64,000 nt of DNA from Bacteroidales bacterium (lineage in GTDB: Bacteria > Bacteroidota > Bacteroidia > Bacteroidales > P3), in assembly GCA_017480785.1 (NCBI GenBank), contig JAFURZ010000004.1, forward strand, positions 25,171 to 89,170. The letters run 5' to 3'. Shown here in pieces: positions 16,856 through 27,586 of this stretch. Below the pieces are notes generated by a model, which saw only the letters and a list, made by a program, of their open reading frames with translations, made no database searches and had not been told where the DNA came from. The stretch's first letter is position 1; each line of letters starts with the position of its first letter. A program made the position numbers and the translations under genes.

Positions 16856-18088
16856 TCAGAAAACTATGGAGTCGTAAGGGGTGAAACCGAAAAGGAAGTT
16901 GCGCAACACTATGGCCGGGACGAGGCCTTCGTAACTGATGTAATACAGTTGTGCCGCATAGACCAACAATAGCACCGCCAGGTACCAACGGCGCTTGAAG
17001 AAGAGCCACATGCGCTCCAAGGCCTCTTTCAACGGCAGGTTGCCGTCGTGAGAGACCACCAACAGCAAAGCCATCAGGCCAAAGAACCAGCATATCCACC
17101 AGCGTGTATAGTCGGTGGTGCGCAGGAAGACAGGGATGGTGAGGACAGTGATGACGACGGGGACAATCCAATAACGGCACTGCCGGGAGTGTCGGGCCGC
17201 CGCGAACCAAGGCCAGTAGAAGACCGCGAGTATCGGGGACATCAACAGAAGGGAGAAGACAAACTCGACGATGCGCAGACTCTGCAGGCCTTCCACATTG
17301 TTGCTGCCATAGTCGTAATAGTACTGCCGCAAAGCCTCCTTGTCGGCTCCGCAGGCGTCGGGGGCGGCACGTCGCACGATGTCGGCCTGCAAGGTGTCGA
17401 TGTCGACATTCATGTGGCCGAACAGCCAGATGGAGACAAAGAGAGACAATATGGCGAGGCATATCAAGCCGTAGACTACTGCCTTCTTCACCGAGAAGCC
17501 GCCATCGGTCATGTCGTAGACAAACAGTGCGACAAACAGCGGGAAGAGCGTGCAGCAGAAGGTGTGGTGTATGAGACACCCGGCGGCGGCGACAAGGAGT
17601 GTCAGCAGGTAGTACCACCACCTTCCTCGCCAGCGAAGGAACAGGAGCAGCCAACCCAAGGTGAGTACCAGCTGGTAGGTCTCCATGAAGCCGGCCGACA
17701 TGCCGCGGTTGCAGAACTGCAAGACGTTGAATGGCTGCACGACATACAGCACCAGCACCGCCGCCACGGGCGTCATCGCGTCGCCGGGTTTCACCGTCCG
17801 CAAGACAAAGAGGAGCAATAGGAGCAGCAGCAGGAGGTTGGCCACGAGGACGATGCCGGTCACGACGCCGCCAGTGACATAGTCGGGGAACAGCCATCCG
17901 CAGATTGTGCCTATCAGCTTCCGTCCGCCAAAGCCGGTGTCGTAGCCGACAAAGTAATGCACGCTGGGCCACCATTCGCCGATGTGGAAAGAGTAACGTA
18001 TCACGTTGATGACCGTCGGAACGAGGCACAGCGCCGCCAAGAGTGGCAGCCGGTATTTGCGGACAAAGGAGGGGATTGTTTTCGGCAT
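16856..18088 (-). CDS. Polytopic membrane protein of unknown function
   Basis: 410 residues with roughly ten predicted membrane helices, for example LLAALCLVPTVINVIRY, VLVANLLLLLLLLLFVL, LLFLRWRGRWWYYLLTLLVAA and VVYGLICLAILSLFVSIWLFG. A short conserved-looking segment VGYDTGFGGRKLIGTICGWLFPDY follows the first helix. I do not recognise a family; the architecture is like that of the multi-spanning glycan- or lipid-handling proteins of Bacteroidota surface loci, but no catalytic motif is seen. It starts 3 bases after the stop of the U32 gene, so they are surely co-transcribed. Nothing but a short AT-rich spacer lies between its stop and the ThrE start. Confidence 0.75.
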   Translation of the reverse strand: MPKTIPSFVRKYRLPLLAALCLVPTVINVIRYSFHIGEWWPSVHYFVGYDTGFGGRKLIGTICGWLFPDYVTGGVVTGIVLVANLLLLLLLLLFVLRTVKPGDAMTPVAAVLVLYVVQPFNVLQFCNRGMSAGFMETYQLVLTLGWLLLFLRWRGRWWYYLLTLLVAAAGCLIHHTFCCTLFPLFVALFVYDMTDGGFSVKKAVVYGLICLAILSLFVSIWLFGHMNVDIDTLQADIVRRAAPDACGADKEALRQYYYDYGSNNVEGLQSLRIVEFVFSLLLMSPILAVFYWPWFAAARHSRQCRYWIVPVVITVLTIPVFLRTTDYTRWWICWFFGLMALLLVVSHDGNLPLKEALERMWLFFKRRWYLAVLLLVYAAQLYYISYEGLVPAIVLRNFLFGFTPYDSIVF

Positions 18089-18091
18089 AGG

Positions 18092-19375
18092 TCAATACTC
18101 TTCGGTTACTTGGTCGATGCGGTACACCTTGTCGCCACGGCGCAAAGGCTCGGTGGTGGCGAAGCTGAAGCGGTCGCCCTGATGCACCTCGGGCACCGGG
18201 TCGCGCTCGAGGCGCAGTTCCTCGATGGCCGCACGGTAGACGCCGGTGGTCTCGCCGATGACCATCACCTCGTCGCCCACCCGCAGCGTCTCGGCGGTCT
18301 GCAGCTGTACCTCGGCCACACCGATGCGATGGAAGTAGTTCTTCACCAAGCCCAGGTAGACCTTCTGCTCGGTGGCCTGGCTGCCGTAGCGGTCGCTCCA
18401 CTCGCCGAGGCGGCGTCCCAGGTAGTAGCCGTCCCAGAAACCGCGGTTGAAGACGGTGGCCAGCCGGCGCGTCCAGTCGGCGATGCGGTCGGGCGTGTAG
18501 GTGCCGGCAGCGATGGCCTCTACCGCCTCGCGGTAACACTCGGTGACAGTGCGCACATAGTCGGCGCTCCGGCCACGGCCCTCTATCTTCAGCACCCGCA
18601 CACCGGCCTTCACTATCTTGTCGAGGAAGCCGATGGTGCAGAGGTCCTTGGGCGACATGATGTATTCGTTGTCTATCTCCAGCTCCAGGTCGCTCTCCTT
18701 GTCCTTGACGATGTAGCCGCGGCGGCAGAGCTGGAGGCAGGCACCGCGGTTGGCCGAGTAGTTGTAGTTGTCGAGGCTGAGGTAGCACTTGCCGCTGACG
18801 CTCATGCAGAGGGCACCGTGGGCAAACACCTCCACCTGCACCAGCTCCCCCTTGGGGCCGCGAATGTCGTTGTCGCGGATGTACTGCGTAATCTCGGCTA
18901 CCTGGCTCAGCGGCAGCTCGCGGGCAGTGACGATGACGTCGGCAAAGCGGGCATAGTAGCGCACCGCCTCGGTGTTGCTGACGTTGCACTGGGTGGAGAT
19001 ATGCACCTCAAATGGTCGGTTCGCTCCACTTCGGTCGCGTCCGCCCATTGCGTTGGCATAGGTGATGACGGCCATGTCGCTGGCGATGATAGCGCTGACG
19101 CCGGCCTCCTGCGCGGCATGCAACAGGGCGTGCATCTCTTCTATCTCGCTGTTATAGATGATGGTGTTGACGGTGAGGTAGGTGCGCACGCCGGCCTCAC
19201 GGGCGGTGGCGACGATGCGGGGCAGGTCGTCGGCGGTGAAGTTGGCAGCCGAACGCGACCGCATGTTCAACTTCCCCACTCCGAAATAGACGGCGTCGGC
19301 ACCTCCCTGCAAGGCCGCCTGCAGGCTCTCCCACGAGCCCACCGGGGCCATGATTTCTATCTGGTGGTTGCTCAT
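18092..19375 (-). CDS. Peptidase U32 family protein (collagenase-like / tRNA or rRNA hydroxylation type)
   Basis: 427 residues. It has the TIM-barrel start IEIMAPVGSWESLQAALQGGADAVYFG, the VHISTQCNVSN block, the four-cysteine U32 signature (HGALCMSVSGKCYLS and NRGACLQLCRRGY) and the C-terminal domain. Characterised relatives (TrhP, RlhA) act in RNA hydroxylation with an iron-sulfur or prephenate link; the old collagenase label is doubtful. The start at 19375 makes an ATGA overlap with the esterase stop and drops a non-homologous 12-residue extension. Residues about 111-121 (GGRDRSGANRP) are an unusual insert just before EVHISTQ, coded by a direct repeat at 19013-19045. Confidence 0.88.
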   Translation of the reverse strand: MSNHQIEIMAPVGSWESLQAALQGGADAVYFGVGKLNMRSRSAANFTADDLPRIVATAREAGVRTYLTVNTIIYNSEIEEMHALLHAAQEAGVSAIIASDMAVITYANAMGGRDRSGANRPFEVHISTQCNVSNTEAVRYYARFADVIVTARELPLSQVAEITQYIRDNDIRGPKGELVQVEVFAHGALCMSVSGKCYLSLDNYNYSANRGACLQLCRRGYIVKDKESDLELEIDNEYIMSPKDLCTIGFLDKIVKAGVRVLKIEGRGRSADYVRTVTECYREAVEAIAAGTYTPDRIADWTRRLATVFNRGFWDGYYLGRRLGEWSDRYGSQATEQKVYLGLVKNYFHRIGVAEVQLQTAETLRVGDEVMVIGETTGVYRAAIEELRLERDPVPEVHQGDRFSFATTEPLRRGDKVYRIDQVTEEY

Positions 19376-20298
19376 TTCGTGTACAAATCGATAACGGTCA
19401 TATTGGTCCACTCGGTGGGCACCAGCTTCTCGTCGTGCATGGTGGCGTCGAGGGTGGTGCGGCGGCCGTCGAACACCTGCTCGACAAAGCCGCAGAAGAT
19501 GTCGACCGAGCCGGGCAGGAACGAGGCCACCTCGTGTCCGATGCCCTCGAAGCGCACTATCCAGGTGGGGAACCCCTGCTTCGTCATGCGCTTATACACG
19601 GTGCTGGCTCCCCACAGGGCATGGCTCAGCAGCGGCGGGTACCTCTTGTAGGCCACTATCTTGTCCTTGGTGCCATGCATCAGCATGGTCGGGGCCGGCG
19701 GAGTGGCATACTTGGGCTTGCCCTTGCACATGACGGCGCCGGAATAGGGCACCACGGCGGCAGGCATCCAGCCGGGCGGCAGTACCGACGCCTCGGGCAG
19801 CGCGTTGGCACGGCAGTAGTCGAGCTGCAACACCGTGATGGCGCCAGCCGAGCTGCCGGTGAGTACAATCCGCTCGGGGTTGATATTCAACTCGCCCGCA
19901 TGCTGCACCACATAGGCCACGGCGGCGGCACAGTCCTCGGTGGCTATATTGATGACCCACTGGAACATGTCCTGCAGGCCTTTCAGGCCTTTGTACTGCT
20001 TGACCCGGACGGTGTCACGCAGGCCGAGACGGTAGTCGGGACTGACCACCGTATAGCCGCGGGCCGTGAGCCGCTGGGCCACCAGCTGCTGGTATTCATT
20101 GTCGCGCTCGCCGGCCACAAAGCCGCCGCCGAACAGAGCAACGACACAGGCCTTGTCGCTCCGCGGCACCTCGGGCCGCCACACATCAAGCCACAGCGTC
20201 GAGTCGCGCTCGACAAAGGCATAGGTCTGCTTCTGCTGCCCCACGGCCATCAAAGCCGGCACCAGCAGCAAGGTCAAGACAAAGAGCTTTCTCATCAT
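19372..20298 (-). CDS. Secreted alpha/beta hydrolase (esterase-like)
   Basis: 308 residues with a signal peptide (MMRKLFVLTLLLVPALMAVGQ). The hydrolase fold shows a GGGF oxyanion loop (ALFGGGFVAGE), the nucleophile elbow GSSAG, and a late acid-and-histidine pair (HGTKDKIV and GIGHEVASF). This fits the carboxylesterase / BD-FAE family (Pfam Abhydrolase_3-like), probably acting on acetylated or feruloylated glycans in the periplasm; the substrate is inferred. Either the first or the second methionine could start it. It ends inside the U32 start codon. Confidence 0.8.
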   Translation of the reverse strand: MMRKLFVLTLLLVPALMAVGQQKQTYAFVERDSTLWLDVWRPEVPRSDKACVVALFGGGFVAGERDNEYQQLVAQRLTARGYTVVSPDYRLGLRDTVRVKQYKGLKGLQDMFQWVINIATEDCAAAVAYVVQHAGELNINPERIVLTGSSAGAITVLQLDYCRANALPEASVLPPGWMPAAVVPYSGAVMCKGKPKYATPPAPTMLMHGTKDKIVAYKRYPPLLSHALWGASTVYKRMTKQGFPTWIVRFEGIGHEVASFLPGSVDIFCGFVEQVFDGRRTTLDATMHDEKLVPTEWTNMTVIDLYTK

Positions 20299-20308
20299 AT
20301 ATTATACA

Positions 20309-21055
20309 CTAGAAACTGAAGTTCATACCCGCACTGATGGTGAAAAAGTCGGCGGTGAATGGGGAGGAACTGGAGCTGCTACTGCTCTCGATGTCGCTCA
20401 ACCAGGCAAAACTTCCTCGCAGACAGAACTTGACGTGCTCACCGCCAATGCGGAACACCACCTGCGGCTCGAGGAGCAGATTGGACGAGGTATAGACCGA
20501 GCACTCGTCGGGCATCAGTTCCCCGTTGGAGTCGTAACGGCGGTACTTGAAGTCGGGGACATAGGCACCCACCTTCATACCGAAGGCCAGGTCGATATGG
20601 GCGCCCGTGAGGTCGTGCCAGCCGATATTGACCTGACCGAAAGGCACCGTGAAGTGGCCGGAATAGTCGTAAGTACCCGCCGAACTGCTACTGTCGCTGG
20701 GCATTTGGCTGGGCTGCCGCCAGGCACCACCCATGCCAAAGCCCACATAGCCCTCCAGCAGCCCGTGCTCACCCAAGGGCAGATAGGCACCGGGAGCCAG
20801 CTGGGTGTAGAAATTGTCGCCTCCGTAGTTGAGGTGCACCTGACCCGCCAGCCAATCGGTGAAACCGTAACTGGCAGTGGCATTGATGGTCATCACATCC
20901 GGCAGTGCCCACGCCGAGACAGCCAACGAAGCATCCACTCGCGTGTCGCCGGCATGGTTGATGAGCGGGATATCCACCGCTTGGGGATGGTAGATGCTGC
21001 ATCCCGTAGTCAGCAGCAGCACCGCCGCCATAATAGGTACAAGTCTCTTCTTCAT
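20309..21055 (-). CDS. Outer membrane lipoprotein / beta-barrel protein
   Basis: 248 residues with a lipobox-like N-terminus (LLLTTGCSIYHP, cysteine near 19). The rest is a row of amphipathic strands, a serine run (residues about 225-232) and a terminal phenylalanine (SAGMNFSF). The lipobox and the barrel-like ending together are seen in small Bacteroidota surface proteins. No named family was recognised. It is the first gene of the minus-strand unit and is divergent from korA. Confidence 0.65.
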   Translation of the reverse strand: MKKRLVPIMAAVLLLTTGCSIYHPQAVDIPLINHAGDTRVDASLAVSAWALPDVMTINATASYGFTDWLAGQVHLNYGGDNFYTQLAPGAYLPLGEHGLLEGYVGFGMGGAWRQPSQMPSDSSSSAGTYDYSGHFTVPFGQVNIGWHDLTGAHIDLAFGMKVGAYVPDFKYRRYDSNGELMPDECSVYTSSNLLLEPQVVFRIGGEHVKFCLRGSFAWLSDIESSSSSSSSPFTADFFTISAGMNFSF

Positions 21056-21097
21056 AGTATATATTGTTTAATACACTTAACTATTAACGTCGGGCGA

Positions 21098-21112
21098 ACA
21101 CAAATATTGTGT
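21098..21112. promoter_or_regulatory. Perfect palindrome between divergent genes
   Basis: ACACAA-ATA-TTGTGT, in the 168-base spacer between the minus-strand operon and korA. It overlaps a weak minus-strand -7-like element (AATATTTG). It may be an operator; no cognate regulator is known. Confidence 0.35.
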
Positions 21113-21171
21113 CCGCGCAATCTTTTTCACCACCTGTTGAAAAAATATTTTTCCGACCCGTTTTTATTTCG

Positions 21172-21179
21172 TATATTTG
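21172..21179 (+). promoter_or_regulatory. Promoter -7 element of korA
   Basis: TATATTTG matches TAnnTTTG, 44 bases before the korA ATG. The -33 region carries a T-run instead of a clean TTTG. Confidence 0.6.
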
Positions 21180-21223
21180 CACTTTCAAAACACACGAGTC
21201 AAATCAATAAACATACCAATAAC

Positions 21224-23062
<1,839 letters not shown>

Positions 23063-23063
23063 A

Positions 23064-23107
23064 TTCTAGAACCTCTAGATAATCTAGTCCCTCTAGAGCA
23101 TCTAGAA
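23064..23107 (+). repeat. Period-9 TCTAG repeat between korA and korB
   Basis: Five 9-base units, each beginning TCTAG (TCTAGAACC, TCTAGATAA, TCTAGTCCC, TCTAGAGCA, TCTAGAAAA). Because TCTAGA is itself a palindrome, units can pair with each other. It fills almost the whole spacer of a two-gene operon. Confidence 0.85.
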
Positions 23108-23123
23108 AAAATCAAGAAAGAAT

Positions 23124-24158
23124 ATGGAAAAGCATTTTGTTCCCAAAGCGGATAAAGAATACACCAAAGCCGACTTCCAAAGCGACCAGATGGTGAAATG
23201 GTGCCCGGGCTGCGGCGACCACGCCATCCTTGCCGCCCTCTTGGCCACATTCCCCAAAACCGGCTACAAGAAAGAAAACGTCTGCATGGTATCCGGCATC
23301 GGCTGCTCCAGCCGCATCCCCTACTACGTCGACACCTACGGCTTCCACTCCATCCACGGCCGCGCCTGCGCCATCGCCACGGGTGTGAAGCTCGCCAACC
23401 CCGCCCTCAGCGTATGGGTCAACATGGGTGACGGCGACTCCATGGCCATCGGCGGCAACCACCTCATCCACGCCGTCCGTCGCAACCAGGACCTCAACAT
23501 CACCATCTTCAACAACGAAATCTACGGCCTCACCAAAGGCCAGTACAGCCCCACCACCAAGTTCGGCCAGGTCACCAAGACCTCGCCCTACGGCACCATC
23601 GACTACCCCTTCAACCCAGGCGAACTCGTCATGGGCGCCCAGGGCACCTTCTTCGCCCGCACACTCGACTGCGTGCCCAACCTCTCCACCGACTGCATGA
23701 CCCGCGCCGCCAAACACGACGGCACCTCGGTCGTCGAAGTGCTCCAGAACTGCGTCATCTTCAACGACAAGACCCACGCCGCCATCACCGACCGCGCCGT
23801 CCGCGACGACCGCACCATCGTGCTCGAACACGGCAAACCCATGCTCTTTGGTAAAAACAAAGAGAAAGGACTCCGCTTCAACGGACGCCAGCTCGAAGTG
23901 GTCACCCTCGGCGAGAACGGCATCACCATCGACGACATCATGGTCCACGACGAGACCACCGAGGACACCGGCATCCACATGATGCTGGCCCACATGGGTC
24001 CCGCCTCCGACCTGCCCGTGGCGCTGGGCGTCATCCGCAACGTCAAGAAGACATCCTACACCCAGCTCTACGAAGAGCAGATGGACGAGCAGATGGCCAC
24101 CGGCAAATACAAATGTGTCGACGACCTGCTCAACAGCGGCGACACCTGGGAAGTCTAA
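23124..24158 (+). CDS. korB: 2-oxoacid:ferredoxin oxidoreductase, beta subunit
   Basis: The thiamine pyrophosphate-binding subunit. 344 residues. It has WCPGCGDHAILAAL, the SGIGCSSRIPYY block, and the TPP motif GDGDSMAIGGNHLIHAVRRN with NNEIYGLTKGQYSPT after it. Those features and the length mark the KorB-type subunit rather than pyruvate oxidoreductase. It forms one complex with the korA product. Confidence 0.94.
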   Translation: MEKHFVPKADKEYTKADFQSDQMVKWCPGCGDHAILAALLATFPKTGYKKENVCMVSGIGCSSRIPYYVDTYGFHSIHGRACAIATGVKLANPALSVWVNMGDGDSMAIGGNHLIHAVRRNQDLNITIFNNEIYGLTKGQYSPTTKFGQVTKTSPYGTIDYPFNPGELVMGAQGTFFARTLDCVPNLSTDCMTRAAKHDGTSVVEVLQNCVIFNDKTHAAITDRAVRDDRTIVLEHGKPMLFGKNKEKGLRFNGRQLEVVTLGENGITIDDIMVHDETTEDTGIHMMLAHMGPASDLPVALGVIRNVKKTSYTQLYEEQMDEQMATGKYKCVDDLLNSGDTWEV

Positions 24159-24186
24159 CCCCAAAACTCAGACTCACTCCAACCCC

Positions 24187-24218
24187 AAGGGGTGCCCTTC
24201 AACCGAAGGACACCCCTT
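24187..24218 (+). terminator. Hairpin after korB
   Basis: AAGGGGTGCCCTTC-AACC-GAAGGACACCCCTT with one mismatch in 14 pairs, followed by TCTTTCCCC. A rho-independent-like end of the kor operon. Confidence 0.65.
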
Positions 24219-24240
24219 TCTTTCCCCCTCGTTTCCCCCT

Positions 24241-24316
24241 CTGTTCTTTTACTGTTCTTTTACTGTTCTTTAGGAGTTCATTACGCTTTTGTAAAGAACT
24301 CCTGAAGAACAACCCT
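24241..24316 (+). repeat. Period-11 word plus hairpin upstream of the S8 protease gene
   Basis: CTGTTCTTTTA repeated twice, then GTTCTTTAGGAGTTC and its near-perfect reverse complement GAACTCCTGAAGAAC. The same word family as 14371 and 40005. It stands in the 295-base spacer before the next gene, whose remaining content is the hairpin above and the promoter below. Confidence 0.8.
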
Positions 24317-24421
24317 CAAACAACCATAGAATTAGCACAATAAAGACAGAGAGGGAACCGTCGCGACGCTTCAGAAAAGATATTTTTTCTCCCCCTCGGC
24401 ATCCAATTCAGAAAAAATACG

Positions 24422-24429
24422 TATCTTTG
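24422..24429 (+). promoter_or_regulatory. Promoter -7 element of the S8 protease gene
   Basis: TATCTTTG, 24 bases before the ATG at 24454, in an AT-rich context. No good -33 seen. Confidence 0.6.
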
Positions 24430-24453
24430 CATCTTGTATATAAAACAGCAATT

Positions 24454-26568
24454 ATGAAGAAGATACTACTCAGCATGCTGACAGCGTGCATCTTATGCAC
24501 CTCCATGGCACAGAATGCCAAATGCGGCATCGACACCAAAGCCCTTGTCCGCGAACAGGTGTCTGCCGGAGCCGTCGCCATCGACTTCCTGGCCAAGATG
24601 CAACCCGACTTCGACCGCGGACGGCTGGAGAAGGCAGGCATCATCATCGGAGCCCAGGCAGGACAGATTGTCACCCTCCGCGTACCGGTGGAGAGTCTGT
24701 CCCTGCTGGAAAGCAACCGCGAAGTGCAGCAATACAGCATCGCCCACCATGTGGGAGGCCCCCACATGGACAAAACCCGCGGCGACACCCGCACCGACCG
24801 CGTGGAGCACGGCGACGGCGTATCCAACAACACCGGCTACGACGGCACCGGCGTCTACATTGGCATCACCGACTGGGGCTTCGACTACACCCACCCCAAC
24901 TTCCTCACCCGTCGCATCGAACGCGCCTGGGACCACTTCCGCCGGAAAGGCCCCGCCCCCGCCGGATTCACCTACGGCACCGAGCTCATCGGCTACAACG
25001 CCCTGCGCAACGCCAAAGGCGACACCTCCAACCTCTACGGCTACGGCACCCACGGCACCCATGTGGCCGGCATCTGTGCCGGCAAGGGGGCCTCGTCGTC
25101 GCAGAAATTCCGCGGCCAGGCACCCGGCGCGCACCTCCTGCTCTGCTCCTTCGGCCTCAACGAAGCCGACTGGCTCAATGGCGTGGCCTGGATGAAAAAC
25201 GTGGCCAACGACAGTACCCGCCGACTCGTCATCAACAGCAGCTGGGGCATGTACTCCTTCAGCTGCCTCGACGGCCAGTCACTCCTCAGCCAGGCCATCA
25301 ACAGCCTCAGCGACTCGGGCGTGGTCTTCGTCACCAGCGCCGGCAACAACGGCGACGCCAGCTTCCACATCAGCCGCGACTTCAGCACCAACCCCGACAC
25401 CCTCAAAACCTGCGCCGCCTTCTACACCTATGCCGAAGACGCCATCGGCCAGTGCCTCATCCTCTGGGGTGAGCAAGGACACCACTTCAGCGCCGCCTTC
25501 CGCTTCCAAGGAGCCGACACCGTGTGGACCAGCCCCATGTTCTCCACCACCGCCTCGGCCGACAGCCTGATTGTCTACGACACACTGCATTGCGGCGATG
25601 CCCTCGCACCCTACCGCGTACTGATTGAAGCCTCCAACCCCTTCGACCAACGCCCCCACATCCAGCTTGACGTCGACAACCCGGGCAACAACCTGCAGCT
25701 ACAACTCTTCATCACCGCCACCGACGGCACCGTGCATGCCTGGAACGTGGCCAACAAGACCAACCACGCCGGCAACGAAGGAGCCAACTTCTTCAGCGGT
25801 AACCACGAAGGGTTCGTGGGCGGCGACCACTACTACGGCATCGGCGAACCCGCCTGCGCCGAGAAGACCATCAGCGTGGCCGCCCACGAAGCCGACACCT
25901 GGTCGTCCGACTCGTCAAACTACTACACCGGCGACCTGACCTACTTCTCCAGCTACGGCCCTCTCATCGACGGCCGCCAGAAACCCGAAATCTCGGCCCC
26001 CGGCTACCAGGTCAACTCCTCCATCAGCTACTGGACCACCGGCTCCTACCCCGCCACCGCATGGGTGCAGATGGGCACCCGCGAATACACGTGGAGCCGC
26101 ATGAGCGGCACCTCCATGTCGAGCCCCGCCGTCACCGGCATCGTGGCTCTCATCCTCCAGGCCAACCCCGACCTCACGACCGACGAGATACGCCAAATCG
26201 TCATTTCCACCGCCCGCAATGACGACAAGACTGGCCCCCTGCTCGCCAACGACAGCGCCGACGTGCGCTGGGGCTGGGGCAAAATCGACGCCCTTGCCGC
26301 CGTCAACGAGGCCATCAGCCGCGTCGGCATCCGCCAGGCCGAAGAGCAGCAGCTCCCCATGCGCCTCTTCCCCAACCCCTCGCAGGGAAGCGTGACGGTC
26401 AACACCGGCTGCGGCGAACGACAGACCCTGCAAGTCTTCTCCGTCAGCGGCAGCCGTGTGCTGGAAATGCCCGTGTGCACCGAGGCCACCTTCGACGTCA
26501 GCCGCTGGACCCCGGGCGTCTACATCGTCCGCGTGGGCAGCCGTGCCGAGAAACTGATAGTGCGCTAA
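24454..26568 (+). CDS. Secreted subtilisin-like serine protease (S8) with T9SS type A tail
   Basis: 704 residues. Signal peptide MKKILLSMLTACILCTSMAQ. The catalytic triad is complete: aspartate in ITDWGFDYTHP (about D140), histidine in YGTHGTHVAG (about H200) and serine in SGTSMSSPAV (about S554). The oxyanion asparagine block SAGNNGDAS is present. An insert of about 150 residues between the histidine and the serine is usual for Bacteroidota members. The C-terminal 75 residues (RLFPNPSQGSVTVN ... WTPGVYIVRVG-EKLIVR) form a type A sorting domain, so the enzyme should be secreted by T9SS. The start at 24454 gives the signal peptide and fits the promoter. Confidence 0.92.
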   Translation: MKKILLSMLTACILCTSMAQNAKCGIDTKALVREQVSAGAVAIDFLAKMQPDFDRGRLEKAGIIIGAQAGQIVTLRVPVESLSLLESNREVQQYSIAHHVGGPHMDKTRGDTRTDRVEHGDGVSNNTGYDGTGVYIGITDWGFDYTHPNFLTRRIERAWDHFRRKGPAPAGFTYGTELIGYNALRNAKGDTSNLYGYGTHGTHVAGICAGKGASSSQKFRGQAPGAHLLLCSFGLNEADWLNGVAWMKNVANDSTRRLVINSSWGMYSFSCLDGQSLLSQAINSLSDSGVVFVTSAGNNGDASFHISRDFSTNPDTLKTCAAFYTYAEDAIGQCLILWGEQGHHFSAAFRFQGADTVWTSPMFSTTASADSLIVYDTLHCGDALAPYRVLIEASNPFDQRPHIQLDVDNPGNNLQLQLFITATDGTVHAWNVANKTNHAGNEGANFFSGNHEGFVGGDHYYGIGEPACAEKTISVAAHEADTWSSDSSNYYTGDLTYFSSYGPLIDGRQKPEISAPGYQVNSSISYWTTGSYPATAWVQMGTREYTWSRMSGTSMSSPAVTGIVALILQANPDLTTDEIRQIVISTARNDDKTGPLLANDSADVRWGWGKIDALAAVNEAISRVGIRQAEEQQLPMRLFPNPSQGSVTVNTGCGERQTLQVFSVSGSRVLEMPVCTEATFDVSRWTPGVYIVRVGSRAEKLIVR

Positions 26569-26590
26569 CCAAGACCTTGCTCATCAACCC

Positions 26591-27586
26591 ATGATAAAGC
26601 TGTTCCAGAGAGACATCGTAGTGCAGGCAGTGCTCGTCATCGTGGTCCTGCTCCTGCTGTGGGGGCGTGCCCTGCTGGCACCCGTCCCCATGGCCGCCGG
26701 CGACCACCCCGCCGTGCTCTACGGGCTCCTCTGTCGCTGGCTGCAAGCAGCGCCCCGGCTGGCTGTGGTCCTGGCCATGCTGCTCGTGCTGGCCGAAGGC
26801 TTCATGCTCAACCTGCTGCTTGCCAACGTCAACCTTGTCTCGCAGAACAGCCTCCTCCCCACCCTGCTCTACATCGTCGCCATGAGCGCCGGCGCCACCA
26901 CCCTGACACCCGTCGTGCTGGTCAACGGCATTGCCATCATCGGCCTCCACCAGCTCATGCTGCGCGGCACCCTGCTCACCATCCCCGCCGAGAAGATATG
27001 CGGCGCCACCCTGATGATAGGCATTGCCTCGCTTTTCTTCCAGCCCGCCGCCATCCTGATGCTCGGCTACCTGCTCATCGCCTCAAGCTACCGCCTCTAC
27101 AACTGGAAAGACTGGATGCTCATGCTCCTGGGCTTCGCCGCCCCCTATGCGCTCCTCCTGCTCGTGCTCTACATGACCGATGGCCTGGCGCCCTGGTGGA
27201 GCGACACCCTGGCCAGCCTGCAGGCCATCCTCCCGCCAGCGGGCCAGACCGGCCTCCCGGCCACCATGGCCTCCATCCTGCTGGCCGTCGTGATGGCATG
27301 GGCCCTCATCGCCGTCCTGAGCCGCATCAGCGAGCGACCCGTAGTGTGGCAGAAGAATGCCACCACCGTCATACTCTTCACCGTCGGCGGCATCGGCATG
27401 ATGCTTTTCTGCCCCCTCCTGCCGCTGCCGATGCCCTTCCTGGCCATTCCCTTCGCCTTCGTCACCCACCGCCTCTTCTTTGCCGCGGCCGAACACCCCG
27501 CCTCGTTCGGGCGCCGCCGCAAGAAGCACATCTGGATATTCGACCTCCTGCTCATCGCCATCATCATTGCCGCACTGCTATGCTAG
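26591..27586 (+). CDS. DUF6427 family membrane protein
   Basis: 331 residues with about nine hydrophobic helices. It begins MIKLFQRDIVVQAVLVIVVLLLLW and carries LVSQNSLLPTLLYIVAMSA and PAAILMLGYLLIASSYRLYNWKDWM, the pattern I recall for DUF6427. The role is unknown; the family is restricted to Bacteroidota and often lies near cell-envelope genes. It overlaps rnhB by 7 bases. Confidence 0.7.
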   Translation: MIKLFQRDIVVQAVLVIVVLLLLWGRALLAPVPMAAGDHPAVLYGLLCRWLQAAPRLAVVLAMLLVLAEGFMLNLLLANVNLVSQNSLLPTLLYIVAMSAGATTLTPVVLVNGIAIIGLHQLMLRGTLLTIPAEKICGATLMIGIASLFFQPAAILMLGYLLIASSYRLYNWKDWMLMLLGFAAPYALLLLVLYMTDGLAPWWSDTLASLQAILPPAGQTGLPATMASILLAVVMAWALIAVLSRISERPVVWQKNATTVILFTVGGIGMMLFCPLLPLPMPFLAIPFAFVTHRLFFAAAEHPASFGRRRKKHIWIFDLLLIAIIIAALLC

